DNA of 64,000 bases from Photorhabdus noenieputensis (lineage in GTDB: Bacteria > Pseudomonadota > Gammaproteobacteria > Enterobacterales > Enterobacteriaceae), in assembly GCF_018448935.1 (NCBI RefSeq), contig NZ_RCWC01000019.1, positions 1 to 64,000 on the forward strand, written 5' to 3'. Positions 38,254 to 47,694 of the stretch are shown in pieces; the first letter of the stretch is position 1, and each line of letters begins with the position of its first letter. The translations under genes and the position numbers were made by a program. The notes beneath the pieces are model-generated. The model made no database searches. It was given only the letters and a program-made list of their open reading frames with translations, and was not told where the DNA came from.

Positions 38254-40668
38254 ATGTATTTAGTGAATGGTAAGGTTATCTCTGACTTGGAACCCGCTAC
38301 CGTATTGGCGGAACTGAAAAGTAATTTAGCTGAGACGTTGGCTTGTCCCCCAAGTGTACAACAGATATTGGCGTGTGCTGAGCGCTTTGTTGATGATCTC
38401 GATACGGTTGCCGCCAGGCTTGAGCTGGATACAGCCGCCATCGCCGCGTTACGTCACTTCTGTCATCGCGACTCTTTAGAGGCAAAATTGCGGCACGAAT
38501 TGGGAGAGCAACCCTTTTCTCTGCGTCGTTTTGACTATACACAACCCCGTTTTGAAACTTGGCAGCCGTTGGGATTAGTGGTGCATATTACGCCAGCCAA
38601 CGCGCCTTTGCTGCCATTTATGGCCGCGTTAGAGAGCTTGTTAGTGGGTAATGTCAACTGGTTACGCCCTAGTAGCAGTGATCGCGGGCTTAATGCGCGG
38701 ATACTGGCTGAATTCCTGCGTTATGACCAGAGCGGCACGTTGGCACCTTATATCTCTGTATTGCCTTTGCCGTCTGATCAATTATCAGAATTATTGTCAT
38801 GTGCTGATGCCGTATCCGCCTGGGGTAGCAATAGCGCCCTGACCGCTATTCGTAGCCAATTACGGCCCGGTTGCCGTTGGATAGATTGGGGACATCGTAT
38901 CAGTTTTGCTTATTTGGACCCGATGGTTGCCAGTGATGCTGATTACGATGCATTAGCTGATGATGTTTGCCGTTTTGACCAACAAGCGTGTTCCAGTCCA
39001 CAGTGTTTGTTGGTAGATAGCACTGACGAGACCGTCTTACGACAGGTGGTTAGTACAGTGGCCGCCGCGCTGGAACGGCGTGCGTCAGTATGGCCAGCCT
39101 TACAGCCAGACATACAGGAAGCGGCGGAAATTAGCAGCCAGATGGCATTCTTACAGTTGGATCACACTTTTGCTGATCTCCGCGGCTCAGTAGAAAAGGG
39201 CAATGGTTGGCGAGTAGCCTGGATACAGCGTCAAGAACTTGCTCCATCACCTCTGTTCCGTACTTTACAAGTCCGTCCGGCACCACGTGCACAATTGGTC
39301 GAGATTTTGTTGCCGTGGCGCACCTATTTGCAAAGTTGTGCTTTGATAGCTAAAGAAAAAGAGCTGCCGGTGTTGAGTCGTCAGCTGTTAGCCGCCGGTG
39401 TTAGCCGGATATGTCAGGCAGGTACGATGCATGATGGCTATGAGGGTGAACCCCATGATGGTGTTTATGCATTGACTCGGTTGGCGCGACGTGTCTCCAT
39501 CAGCTTAAAACCTGAGCAACTACCGGGCCATGTCGCATTAGATAAATGGTCGGCCAATCCGCCGGAACTGGCAGGGATTCCAGTAATGGATAAAGCAAAG
39601 TTTCAGAACGGCGGCGTGACGGCAAAAGCACAGGTGTTTTTCCGTAGCGGCGGCAGTAGCGGCGAGCCAAAGCTGGCGGGTTTCAGCCATCGAGATTATC
39701 ACCGTCAAATGCAAGCCGCGGCGGATGGTTTGTTCGCTGCTGGTCTGGACCCATCCCAAGACCGGGTAATGAATCTGTTTTATGGCAGTAACTTGTATGG
39801 CGGTTTGATGAGTTTCTTCACTGTGCTGGATAAATTATCCGTGCCACATTATCCGATGGGCGGCCCGATAGATGATGATTTTAGCCAAATCAGGCACTTT
39901 ATTGTCACTCAGGGAATCAATACGCTGGCGGGAATGTCAAGCACGATACACCGATTGTTTGAATGTGAAGAGGCTGCGTTGCGCGCCTATGGTGGGATAC
40001 GCAAAATTTTTACTGGCGGTGAGCATATTGGCGAAGAGCGGTGTCGGTTTCTGTCCAGTTTTGGTGTACAGATAATTCGCTCGGCGATTTACGGTTCCGT
40101 GGATGCCGGTCCGTTAGGTCATGCTTGTGCTTGTTGCCAAGAGGGAGAGTTCCATCTGTTATCTGATATTCAATGGCTGGAAATCTTGGCTCTTGATAGT
40201 GATCAGCCTGTTCCGACAGGGGAAAGCGGTCGATTGGTGTTTACCTCTTTGGCAAGGGAAGGGCAGGTGGTCCAGCGTTATGATGTAGGTGACTTAGGTT
40301 ATTGGCTGCCTGATCTCTGCGACTGCGGATTACCAACGCCGCGGTTTAAACTGGGAGGCCGTCATGGCGTGTTGATAAGGGTGGGTTCTATTTTTCTGAA
40401 CCCAACCGAATTATCAGCCGGGCTGCCGTTTCCGGTGCAGTGGTTGGTAGGGAACAACTCCAGTGGTTGTGATTATATCCATATATTAGCCGACGGGGAT
40501 GCTGAGCAGGTACGTATGCATTTGTTGCAACATAGGATGCTGAATCAGGTTGTCAGTGGTGGATTGCTGCAATTGGAAGTTATCCCGACACCTGTTGGAC
40601 AGTTCCATCGTCACCCGCAAAGCGGCAAAACGCCGCTGGTGCTGGATAGCCGATTCCGAGACCAATAA
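38254..40668 (+). CDS. LuxC-like acyl reductase fused to a PaaK-like adenylating domain
   Basis: 804 residues in two parts. Residues 1 to about 400 are LuxC-like (PF05893): PLGLVVHITPANAPLLPFMAALESLLVGN is the NAD(P)-binding region and the catalytic cysteine is Cys246 in QQACSSPQ. Residues about 420-804 form an AMP-forming ligase of PaaK/LuxE type with RSGGSSGEP (464-472), FTGGEHIGEE and YGSVDAGPLGHACACC. A single chain could therefore activate a carboxylic acid and reduce it to an aldehyde. The start has AGGAG 8 bases upstream and follows the LuxE-like stop by one base. Ordinary LuxC is about half this length. The substrate cannot be told from the sequence. Confidence 0.8.
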   Translation: MYLVNGKVISDLEPATVLAELKSNLAETLACPPSVQQILACAERFVDDLDTVAARLELDTAAIAALRHFCHRDSLEAKLRHELGEQPFSLRRFDYTQPRFETWQPLGLVVHITPANAPLLPFMAALESLLVGNVNWLRPSSSDRGLNARILAEFLRYDQSGTLAPYISVLPLPSDQLSELLSCADAVSAWGSNSALTAIRSQLRPGCRWIDWGHRISFAYLDPMVASDADYDALADDVCRFDQQACSSPQCLLVDSTDETVLRQVVSTVAAALERRASVWPALQPDIQEAAEISSQMAFLQLDHTFADLRGSVEKGNGWRVAWIQRQELAPSPLFRTLQVRPAPRAQLVEILLPWRTYLQSCALIAKEKELPVLSRQLLAAGVSRICQAGTMHDGYEGEPHDGVYALTRLARRVSISLKPEQLPGHVALDKWSANPPELAGIPVMDKAKFQNGGVTAKAQVFFRSGGSSGEPKLAGFSHRDYHRQMQAAADGLFAAGLDPSQDRVMNLFYGSNLYGGLMSFFTVLDKLSVPHYPMGGPIDDDFSQIRHFIVTQGINTLAGMSSTIHRLFECEEAALRAYGGIRKIFTGGEHIGEERCRFLSSFGVQIIRSAIYGSVDAGPLGHACACCQEGEFHLLSDIQWLEILALDSDQPVPTGESGRLVFTSLAREGQVVQRYDVGDLGYWLPDLCDCGLPTPRFKLGGRHGVLIRVGSIFLNPTELSAGLPFPVQWLVGNNSSGCDYIHILADGDAEQVRMHLLQHRMLNQVVSGGLLQLEVIPTPVGQFHRHPQSGKTPLVLDSRFRDQ

Positions 40669-40688
40669 TACGACTTTTTGGGTAAATC

Positions 40689-41960
40689 ATGACACTATCA
40701 TTACACGATCTGGTTGAATACGCCCGCAATCATGCGCCTTTTTTTAAAGATCTTTATCGTGATCTGCCTCGATCCGGTTGGGCGCTAACTGATCTGCCAT
40801 TGATCAATCCTGATGACTATTGGCAGCAATCGCAATCGCTGGAAAACTGGCCGGTATTAACCGGTCCTGTTAACGGCGGTCATGTTTTTAAAACTGGTGG
40901 TTCTACCAGTGATGGTCGATTGTCGGTATTCAGTTGTAGCGAATGGCGTGCTTTTGTACGCGCATTTGGTCAAGGGCTTGCGCAGCAATTACAGCCCGGT
41001 GACCGCGTTGCTAATCTGTTTGTGGCTGGTGATTTGTATACCAGTTTATTGTTTATTCACGGTGCCTTGTCCTATTCACCAGTGCCGGTAGTGGAGTATC
41101 CGTTTACCTGGTCAGTTGATGATCGGGCGCTGGCCGATGCGATTGTCAGCTTGGGGATTAATGTTCTGGCTGGGGTGACGGCACAGCTATTACGTTTTGC
41201 CAGTACCTTGCAGCAGTGCGGCCAGTTTATGCCCGGCATTGATCGTCTGTTGTATGGCGGAGAGAGCCTGTTTCCAGAGCAATTGACACTATTGAGTCAG
41301 GTATTTCCTAATGCGCGTATTGGTTCAGTTGGTTGTGCCAGCGTTGATGCGGGTCTCATTGGCGCTGCGTCTCCCGATTGTTGCTACGGTGAACATCGGG
41401 TTTTTGATACGGATACTATTGTTGAAATTATTGACGAATCCAATGGTCAGCCGATTACGATGCCCGGCCAAAATGGCCTATTGGTTGTGACCAACTTGCA
41501 ACGGCGTCTGATGCCGGTTATCCGCTATCCTACCGGTGACATGGCCTGTTGGTGTGAAGCGCCAGGGCAGCCGCGTCGCAAATTCGCTTTGCAGGGGCGA
41601 GCGGGCAGCGCTCACCGAGTGCGAGTTTTTTCACTGTCCATTTTTCCTGACCATATTGCGCGTTTACTGCAACAGCAAGAGGGCATACTGGCTTGGCAGT
41701 TATTGCTGAGCCGTCAAGGTGGCATGGATAAGATAGAACTCTTGTTAGCGGGCGATTCATCACTGGCGTCATCGACAACATCAGTGCATCAGGCATTGTT
41801 GGCGGCACAACCCGCTATGGCAAAGTTATGTGATCAGGGATTTTTGCATGTGGAAGTCACTTACTGCACTTTGGAAAATATGGTTACTCATCCACGTTCC
41901 GGTAAATTGATGCGGGTGGTTGATCATCGCGGTTATGGTGCCGAAGAGAAGGCAGCATGA
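40689..41960 (+). CDS. PaaK-like AMP-forming acyl ligase
   Basis: 423 residues, phenylacetate-CoA ligase-like. The loop KTGGSTSDG (68-76) binds ATP; YGGESLFPEQ and GSVGCASVDAGLIG follow, then YPTGDMACW. It is a clear paralogue of the C-terminal half of the preceding fusion protein (same motifs in the same order), so one probably arose from the other. It would form an acyl-adenylate or thioester. It overlaps the following acetyltransferase gene by 4 bases (ATGA). Confidence 0.78.
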   Translation: MTLSLHDLVEYARNHAPFFKDLYRDLPRSGWALTDLPLINPDDYWQQSQSLENWPVLTGPVNGGHVFKTGGSTSDGRLSVFSCSEWRAFVRAFGQGLAQQLQPGDRVANLFVAGDLYTSLLFIHGALSYSPVPVVEYPFTWSVDDRALADAIVSLGINVLAGVTAQLLRFASTLQQCGQFMPGIDRLLYGGESLFPEQLTLLSQVFPNARIGSVGCASVDAGLIGAASPDCCYGEHRVFDTDTIVEIIDESNGQPITMPGQNGLLVVTNLQRRLMPVIRYPTGDMACWCEAPGQPRRKFALQGRAGSAHRVRVFSLSIFPDHIARLLQQQEGILAWQLLLSRQGGMDKIELLLAGDSSLASSTTSVHQALLAAQPAMAKLCDQGFLHVEVTYCTLENMVTHPRSGKLMRVVDHRGYGAEEKAA

Positions 41961-42880
41961 GCATGAATCCAGGAATACCATTAGTTCGATTATTCCGGGA
42001 AGAGGATTCTACCGGTATTAGTGCGTTATTTCGGGTTGTTTACGGCGAAGATTATGTTTACCCGGAAGTCTATTTACCTACCATGCTTGGCCGCTATAAC
42101 GCGGCAAAACAGTGGTATTCCGCTGTTGCGGTACAGGATGGACACGTGTTGGGGCATGCGGCACTGTGGCGGGATGAACACTGTTCATTAAGCGCTGAAC
42201 TGGCGTTGATCGCAGTACATCCACAAGCGCGTGGGCAGGGTATCGCTACCGCGCTAGGGCGATATTTGTGTGATCAGGCCAAGAAAATAGGGTTAAGCAT
42301 CCTCACGATTAAACAGGTGTCGTCGCATAACCATAGTCAGCGTCTGGCCCAAAATCTGGGGTTTCACACCACGGGGTTACTGCCGGACTATGTAACATCA
42401 CCGTTTGATCAGGCGCGCCCGGAAAGCATAGTACTGGGTTGTTTACCTTTACAAAGCTGGCCATTTCCAGAGGTACACTGGCCCTCCGGTTGGCAAAGGT
42501 GGTTGACATCGGTGACTCAAGTGTTTGGTCAAGAGCCTCTGCAACCGGAGGCGTTGGCTGATTCGGATATCCGTATAACCAATCATGGATGTCGGTTGGA
42601 AGTGTGGATAGAAAAGCAGACAACCGAGCGGGTAAAAGAGGTGGCGGAGTTACCGGCACACAAGCTGATATATGTGAGATTGCCGGTAGGGGAAGGGACG
42701 CTCCAGGCAATGGAAATTTTGCAGCAAGCAGGATTTGCCTGTACCGGGTTTGTGCCCGGGCATCATCACCATTGGGAAGCTTTGCTGGTTCGGGGACATA
42801 GTAGGAAAGAGTTAGCCTTAAATTGTCAGTTTGCTCGTCGTTTGCACCAGCAAAGCATGTTTGCTTGTGCAAGCGCATAG
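41957..42880 (+). CDS. GNAT-family N-acetyltransferase
   Basis: 307 residues. The N-terminal half is a GNAT domain: VRLFREEDSTGISALFRVVYG, AELALIAVHPQ, then the acetyl-CoA-binding ARGQGIATALG (about 92-102) and LAQNLGFH. The C-terminal half (about 160-307) looks like a second, degenerate acyltransferase-like fold with a late LQQAGFACTG segment. It is coupled to the ligase by an ATGA overlap, so it belongs to the operon. It may modify the amine partner of the pathway's acyl product, but this is inference. An inverted repeat follows at 42950-42979. Confidence 0.75.
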   Translation: MSMNPGIPLVRLFREEDSTGISALFRVVYGEDYVYPEVYLPTMLGRYNAAKQWYSAVAVQDGHVLGHAALWRDEHCSLSAELALIAVHPQARGQGIATALGRYLCDQAKKIGLSILTIKQVSSHNHSQRLAQNLGFHTTGLLPDYVTSPFDQARPESIVLGCLPLQSWPFPEVHWPSGWQRWLTSVTQVFGQEPLQPEALADSDIRITNHGCRLEVWIEKQTTERVKEVAELPAHKLIYVRLPVGEGTLQAMEILQQAGFACTGFVPGHHHHWEALLVRGHSRKELALNCQFARRLHQQSMFACASA

Positions 42881-42949
42881 CCTTCCTGCAAGTGTCAGAG
42901 GTAATCTGGTAAAGCCCGTCAAAGTTTGAATAGTTTTGCAGATTATTGA

Positions 42950-42979
42950 CAAAGTGTTGGTCTTTTGGTCAGCACTTTG
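42950..42979 (+). terminator. Hairpin after the LuxE/LuxC-like operon
   Basis: CAAAGTGTTG (42950-42959) and CAGCACTTTG (42970-42979) pair with one G-T pair and a 10-base loop. There is no T-run after it, so it is a weak terminator candidate. The rest of the 411-base gap between the GNAT gene and the PAAR effector shows no gene. Confidence 0.5.
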
Positions 42980-43291
42980 AACGGATAGTGGTTAATAATC
43001 TGCTCGTGATTTGAAAAAATCTGTTGTGTACTTCTGCCAACTCGTCGCCGCTGCTTGAATTTATTCATGAAACGAAATTTTGTTTAAATATTGTATCAAT
43101 ATTGTTAAAAAACATGGTGAATTACAAGCATTGATCGACATTATTTCTCTAATTTTCAGAATATTCCTATATATTTCTAAGTGAAATTCATTGCATCATT
43201 GTTCATTTATTAATCCATAAGTGGCAAAAGCATGGTGATGATTTCAGTTAGATTCACTCTTCATGTTGTAAATCATTGGAGAAGTGAATAA

Positions 43292-44959
43292 ATGGCAATA
43301 GGGTATTTCCTGCTCGTTGGTGATAAAACAACCTGTGGTGGTCAGATTATTACCGGTGACCACACCATGACATTTAATGGGCGAGCGACCGCTCGTGAAG
43401 GGGATAAGGTTACCTGTGGCAAACATCCCGGTACTTACATCATTGCCGGTGGTGTATCCGATGTGTTTGACATGGGGCGCAAGCTGGCTGGCACATTGGA
43501 TAGTGTGAGTACTTGCCCCTGTCGCGCTCGGTTTATCAATTCGGAGATGGACAGCTATGAGAAGCAAGATAAGACTGCTGACCGGGTTGTCGCTCCCACG
43601 AATATGGCGCAACAGCATTTCTCTTCTCCGGTAAAGGATGTGGGAAGCCCGCCTGCAACACAGGCACCTCCGCCGCCGATACCGGTGTTTACGAAGTCCT
43701 GCCAGCGGGGTAAAGGGTGTACTGACGCTGGAACTGAGCCTGAATCGGCAAATAACTTTGGCAGAATGGCGATATATCAGGTGCCGTCATCTCCTGCGCC
43801 AGCCACGGCACAAAAGCCTGAACCGCCTCCGCAAGGTGAGAAACAGCCGCCAGAACCGGATAAGCCGCGGGATAAAAAATTACCGTGGTATAAGCGGTGG
43901 TTTCGTAGTGGAAAAGATAATGCCGAAGCGGCTGCTACCGCCGTGGCCGCCACTGCCCGCAGCGCGGTAGCGGAAGGGGAAACGCTGGTAATGCGTTACA
44001 TTGGTGGCGGCGCTATCAGTGCTGGACGTTGGCTGGCGGCACCGAATCCGGTAACGGTTGGATTAATGGGGCTGTTTTATTCACCGTCGTTGAATCAGGG
44101 GGAGGAGGATTACTTAGATCCGTATCGCCTGAGACAGATAGCGGAACAGTATGGAAAAGCACCAACTCGTGTACGTTTTCGCTGGATCAGAGATGAAAAA
44201 AGCGGCAGGATGACGGTTCAGGGGTATCACGTCAGCCCGGAAGGCGGTTTGGATAAAGTGCCGGTTCGCATGATGACGCTGAATCGGACCACCGGTAATT
44301 ACGAGTTCTGGGAACCGGGAGAAACCCGGCCGACGATTTTATGGACGCCGAATGAACAGGAATTCAAGGCTCCAGCCCATACCGGGAATGAAGAACAGCC
44401 GTTTATTCCGTCGCAAATAACCGTGTTGCCGATCCCGGATAAAGTGGGCAGCGATATTGAATCGTTGCCAATGCCGGAAGAGAAGGATTTCCGCGATTAT
44501 ATTCTGGTATTCCCCATTCCGAATATGCCGCCGGTGTATGTGTATCTGAGTAAACCGCCGGTGAAACCGCTGGAAGTGGGAGAATATCGTGATCTGGCTG
44601 GACGCAGCTATAAGGATGGGATGGATATTGATCATATTCCGTCTAAGACGGCATTAGAACAATATTTGCTTAAAAAATATCAAGGTAAAATTGTTGAGAA
44701 AAAGATCAAAGCTATCTTAGATAAAGGAGTAGCTATAGCTATTCCGAAACGAATCCACCAAAAATACAGCGAAACCTATGGTGGGCGGAATACTCCAGAG
44801 AAAAAGATAAAAGATGCGATGGATCTGAAAGCTGCTGTAGACAGTAATTTTGACGCCCAGATTCCAGGCTTACGGGAAGAGGGTTATACAGATGAGCAAC
44901 TGAATAAGGCACACGAAGAGTTACATCGTCTTAACAAAATGCAAGGGTGGTATGAATAA
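43292..44959 (+). CDS. PAAR-tipped T6SS effector with pyocin-S-like region and probable nuclease C-terminus
   Basis: 555 residues. The N-terminal PAAR domain (about 1-85; [38 protein letters not shown]) sharpens the VgrG spike. A Pro-rich linker (about 125-200) and a pyocin-S-like region (about 225-430) follow. The C-terminal 110 residues contain [14 protein letters not shown] (Asp447-His448) and SETYGGRN (496-500), the pattern of HNH-like nuclease tips in polymorphic toxins. GGAGAAG precedes the start. Immunity-type genes follow with a one-base overlap (TAATG), so toxin and immunity are co-expressed. The nuclease activity is inferred. Confidence 0.82.
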   Translation: MAIGYFLLVGDKTTCGGQIITGDHTMTFNGRATAREGDKVTCGKHPGTYIIAGGVSDVFDMGRKLAGTLDSVSTCPCRARFINSEMDSYEKQDKTADRVVAPTNMAQQHFSSPVKDVGSPPATQAPPPPIPVFTKSCQRGKGCTDAGTEPESANNFGRMAIYQVPSSPAPATAQKPEPPPQGEKQPPEPDKPRDKKLPWYKRWFRSGKDNAEAAATAVAATARSAVAEGETLVMRYIGGGAISAGRWLAAPNPVTVGLMGLFYSPSLNQGEEDYLDPYRLRQIAEQYGKAPTRVRFRWIRDEKSGRMTVQGYHVSPEGGLDKVPVRMMTLNRTTGNYEFWEPGETRPTILWTPNEQEFKAPAHTGNEEQPFIPSQITVLPIPDKVGSDIESLPMPEEKDFRDYILVFPIPNMPPVYVYLSKPPVKPLEVGEYRDLAGRSYKDGMDIDHIPSKTALEQYLLKKYQGKIVEKKIKAILDKGVAIAIPKRIHQKYSETYGGRNTPEKKIKDAMDLKAAVDSNFDAQIPGLREEGYTDEQLNKAHEELHRLNKMQGWYE

Positions 44960-45426
44960 TGACGGATATTATTGCAATTATTAATAGTTTGGGGAAAACC
45001 GCAGATATGTTAGTTGAAAATAAACTTATTCCAGCGGGAAAGTTTGAGTTTACTTTCGAAGGCTCTTCCAGATTTAGTGTTGAACCAGAGGCGGGTCTTA
45101 CTTTAGTTTTCGATGCTATATCAAAAGTGTTGATTTCTGTTCAATTCACATTAATCAACACTTTTGATGATACTGGTACATATAGTGGTGATATGCCTGC
45201 TCCATTCCTTCACCAAATGGATAAGGTTACAGTCAGAGCATTTATGGGAGAACCCGATTCCAGTAGTGGACCGGAGAAAATTCCGGTAATTGGCTTAATA
45301 GGCGGATTTGATGCCTATACTCGTAAACTAAATGATCAGTATCCAAATACAGAAATTCGCTTCCTTTATCAAACTGATCTTCGTGTGGATGCACTGTTAT
45401 TTGAACAGTCGGTAAATAATGATTGA
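44959..45426 (+). CDS. Cognate immunity protein candidate, DUF6392-type, copy 1
   Basis: 155 residues. Its first ATG overlaps the effector stop (TAATG), so it is the most likely partner of the encoded nuclease tip. It shares the opening (INSLGKTADMLVENKLIP) and overall plan of the DUF6392 proteins downstream but differs in most other positions, including the C-terminus. No signal peptide or membrane segment; cytosolic, as needed for immunity to a nuclease. Function inferred from position. Confidence 0.65.
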   Translation: MTDIIAIINSLGKTADMLVENKLIPAGKFEFTFEGSSRFSVEPEAGLTLVFDAISKVLISVQFTLINTFDDTGTYSGDMPAPFLHQMDKVTVRAFMGEPDSSSGPEKIPVIGLIGGFDAYTRKLNDQYPNTEIRFLYQTDLRVDALLFEQSVNND

Positions 45427-45508
45427 TGTTCTTGCAATCATAAATAGTTTAGGACAGACAACCGATATGTTGGTTGAAAAACAATTTATCCCAGATAATA
45501 GATCATGA
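45419..45508 (+). pseudogene. Truncated DUF6392-type immunity gene fragment
   Basis: 29 codons (MIDVLAIINSLGQTTDMLVEK...) end at TGA 45506-45508. It resembles the first 29 residues of copy 1, which it overlaps by 8 bases. The rest of the gene is missing and the next copy starts 10 bases later. It is a relic of duplication and deletion in the array. Confidence 0.7.
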
Positions 45509-45517
45509 GTATGAATA

Positions 45518-45976
45518 ATGACAGTCAACATAGATGCACTCATAAATAGCTTAGGAAAATCTTATCAGGAAATTTTTGATGACGGGCTAATTCCTTATAG
45601 AAGTAAACCAAGCGGTCCCCTTGGGGTACTTAGTATTGGCACTGATATGGTGAAAGAGGGGATTTTTTTATCGTTTGAACAGAGTAGTAAAATATTAAAC
45701 GAAATTACTTTAAGGTTGCTTAGGGACGATAAAGCTTCATTTATATTCCCAAATGAATTGCCATCACCATTGAAGCACTCTATGGATAGGGTATGGGTTA
45801 AAGAAAATTTAGGTGATCCGATTAAGTCAATACCACCAAGGCAAATTTTAAGAAACCAATTTGGTTAGAAAGATTTATATCGTTTCACAGACGAAATCAG
45901 TATGCAGATTTCTTATGACATGATGGAACGAGTAAAATCGGTAACGTTTTTACCTACCTCAGAAGTGCGTTGGTAA
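45518..45976 (+). pseudogene. DUF6392-type immunity gene broken by an in-frame TAG
   Basis: The frame runs 116 codons to TAG 45866-45868 (QFG-stop), then continues in frame as KDLYRFTDEISMQISYD... to TAA 45974-45976. The close copy at 47236-47694 has TGG (Trp) at the stop position, so one base change inactivated the gene. If read through, the product would be 152 residues, the same as that copy. Confidence 0.85.
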
Positions 45977-46084
45977 TCAACAATAGATGGGAGATTATTT
46001 TTAAAGGCCAGTTCATTTGCGGGTAGTTTGAAAAATAAAGTCGTAGATGAATTGGCTGAATCAAGAATAGAGGTTATATGAATA

Positions 46085-46552
46085 ATGACTATCAACGTTG
46101 AAGCGTTAATTAATAGCTTGGGGAAAACCTATCAGGAAATTTTTGATGAAGGGCTAATCCCTTATAAAACCAAACCAACAGGATACCCTGGAGATCCAGA
46201 TATTACTCTGAATATGGCTAAAGAGGGTATGCATTTAGCGTTTAAAAGAGATGGTAAGATTTTATTTGCTGTAGAGCTTTTTCTGCTTGATCAGAAGAGA
46301 CCTTTATACCAATTCCCTAATGAATTACCTTCTCCCTTGAAGCCTTTAATGACTAGGGGATGGGTTCATGAGCAGTTTGGTAAGCCAGAAAAGGCTCTTC
46401 CGCCGAGAAAATTTCTCAAGAAAGATGTTGGTTGGACGGAACTGTATACGCTACTGGATTTTCGGATACCAACCAGTATGCAGATTGATTACGATCTATT
46501 GGAACAAGTGGAGTCAATTGCGTTCTTATCCACATCAGAATTACGTTGGTAA
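46085..46552 (+). CDS. DUF6392-type immunity-like protein, copy 4
   Basis: 155 residues, beginning [31 protein letters not shown] and ending [20 protein letters not shown]. It belongs to the same family as its neighbours. The spacer before it (GAGGTTATATGAATAATG) is nearly repeated before each later copy, so the unit of duplication includes the ribosome site. Probably a cytosolic immunity protein of an alternative or former effector tip. Confidence 0.65.
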   Translation: MTINVEALINSLGKTYQEIFDEGLIPYKTKPTGYPGDPDITLNMAKEGMHLAFKRDGKILFAVELFLLDQKRPLYQFPNELPSPLKPLMTRGWVHEQFGKPEKALPPRKFLKKDVGWTELYTLLDFRIPTSMQIDYDLLEQVESIAFLSTSELRW

Positions 46553-46661
46553 TCAACAATAGGGTGGGCGGTTATTTTTAAAAGCTAATTCATTTTTGAA
46601 TGGTTTGAAAAGTTAAATCTCCAATGAATTAGCTGAACCAATAACAGAGGTTATATAAGTA

Positions 46662-47126
46662 ATGACTATCAACGTTGAAGCTCTAATTAATCGTTTAGGT
46701 AAAACTTATCAGGAAATTTTTAATGAGGGACTAATTCCTTATAAAACTAAGCCATCAGGTTTCTCTGGTTGTGAAGTGGTATCCTTGGATATGGTAAGAG
46801 AAGGTGCTTTTTTGTCTTTTTATAGAAAAGATAGAAAATTAAAGGAGATTACATTAACTTTAATTAACAATAAACCTGCTTATTTATTCCCTAGTGAGTT
46901 GCCATCACCATTAATTCCTAAAATGTCACGTAAATGGATTCATGAACAGTTTGGTGAGCCTGAGAAATCTCATCCTCCCGAGATGGTTATGAAGCGCCAG
47001 TTTGGTTGGACAGAATTATATACATTACTTGATTTTCGTATTCCTACAAGTATGCAGATTTCTTATGATCTTACTGAACAGGTTGAATCTTTGACTTTCT
47101 TACCCACTTCAGAAGTTCGTTGGTAA
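46662..47126 (+). CDS. DUF6392-type immunity-like protein, copy 5
   Basis: 154 residues, close to copy 4 ([28 protein letters not shown], then a C-terminal [18 protein letters not shown]). The central strand region differs most between copies (about 45-80), where recognition of the toxin would be expected. Same direction and spacing as the rest of the array. Confidence 0.65.
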   Translation: MTINVEALINRLGKTYQEIFNEGLIPYKTKPSGFSGCEVVSLDMVREGAFLSFYRKDRKLKEITLTLINNKPAYLFPSELPSPLIPKMSRKWIHEQFGEPEKSHPPEMVMKRQFGWTELYTLLDFRIPTSMQISYDLTEQVESLTFLPTSEVRW

Positions 47127-47235
47127 TCAACATGTAGATGAGAGGCTCTTTCTGAAAGCCAATTCATTTTCGGGTAGTTTGAAAAATAAAGTCGTAGGTG
47201 AATTGGCTAAATCAAGAGTGGAGGTGATATAAATA

Positions 47236-47694
47236 ATGACTATCAACGTTGAAGCCCTAATTAATAGTTTGGGGAAAACCTATCAGGAAATCTTCGATGA
47301 AGGGCTAATTCCTTATAGAAGTAAGCCAAGCGGTCCCCTTGGGGTACTTAATATTGGTATTGATATGGTAAAAGAGGGAGTTTTTTTATCGTTTGAACGG
47401 AGTAGTAAAACATTAAACGAAATTACTTTAAGGTTGCTTAGGGACGATAAAGCTTCATTTATATTCCCAAATGAATTGCCATCACCATTGAAGCATTCTA
47501 TGGATAGGGAATGGATTAAAAAAAACTTAGGTAGTCCGATTAAATCAATACCGCCAAGGCAAATTTTGAAAAGGCAGTTTGGTTGGAAAGATTTATATCG
47601 TTTTACAGACGAAATCAGTATGCAGATCTCTTATGATTTACGTGAGCAGGTTAACTCAGTGACTTTTTTACCTACCTCAGAAGTACGTTGGTAA
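47236..47694 (+). CDS. DUF6392-type immunity-like protein, copy 6
   Basis: 152 residues, the intact sister of the broken copy at 45518-45976: the two share SKPSGPLGVL and [20 protein letters not shown]. It has TGG where the broken copy has TAG. It is the last gene of the array; a 437-base spacer with no gene separates it from tccA. Confidence 0.65.
   Translation: MTINVEALINSLGKTYQEIFDEGLIPYRSKPSGPLGVLNIGIDMVKEGVFLSFERSSKTLNEITLRLLRDDKASFIFPNELPSPLKHSMDREWIKKNLGSPIKSIPPRQILKRQFGWKDLYRFTDEISMQISYDLREQVNSVTFLPTSEVRW

Noticed and set aside
42309-42878. 189-codon minus-strand frame opposite the GNAT gene
   Set aside because: The plus strand codes for a clear GNAT domain coupled to its operon; the antisense frame has no motif and no ribosome site.
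37122-42880. Canonical luminescence (lux) operon
   Set aside because: luxA, luxB and luxD are absent, the LuxC part is fused to a ligase and an acetyltransferase is present, so the order and content do not match luxCDABE.
44959-47694. CRISPR-like repeated array
   Set aside because: The repeated units are about 570-bp coding copies with shared spacers, not short direct repeats with unique spacers.
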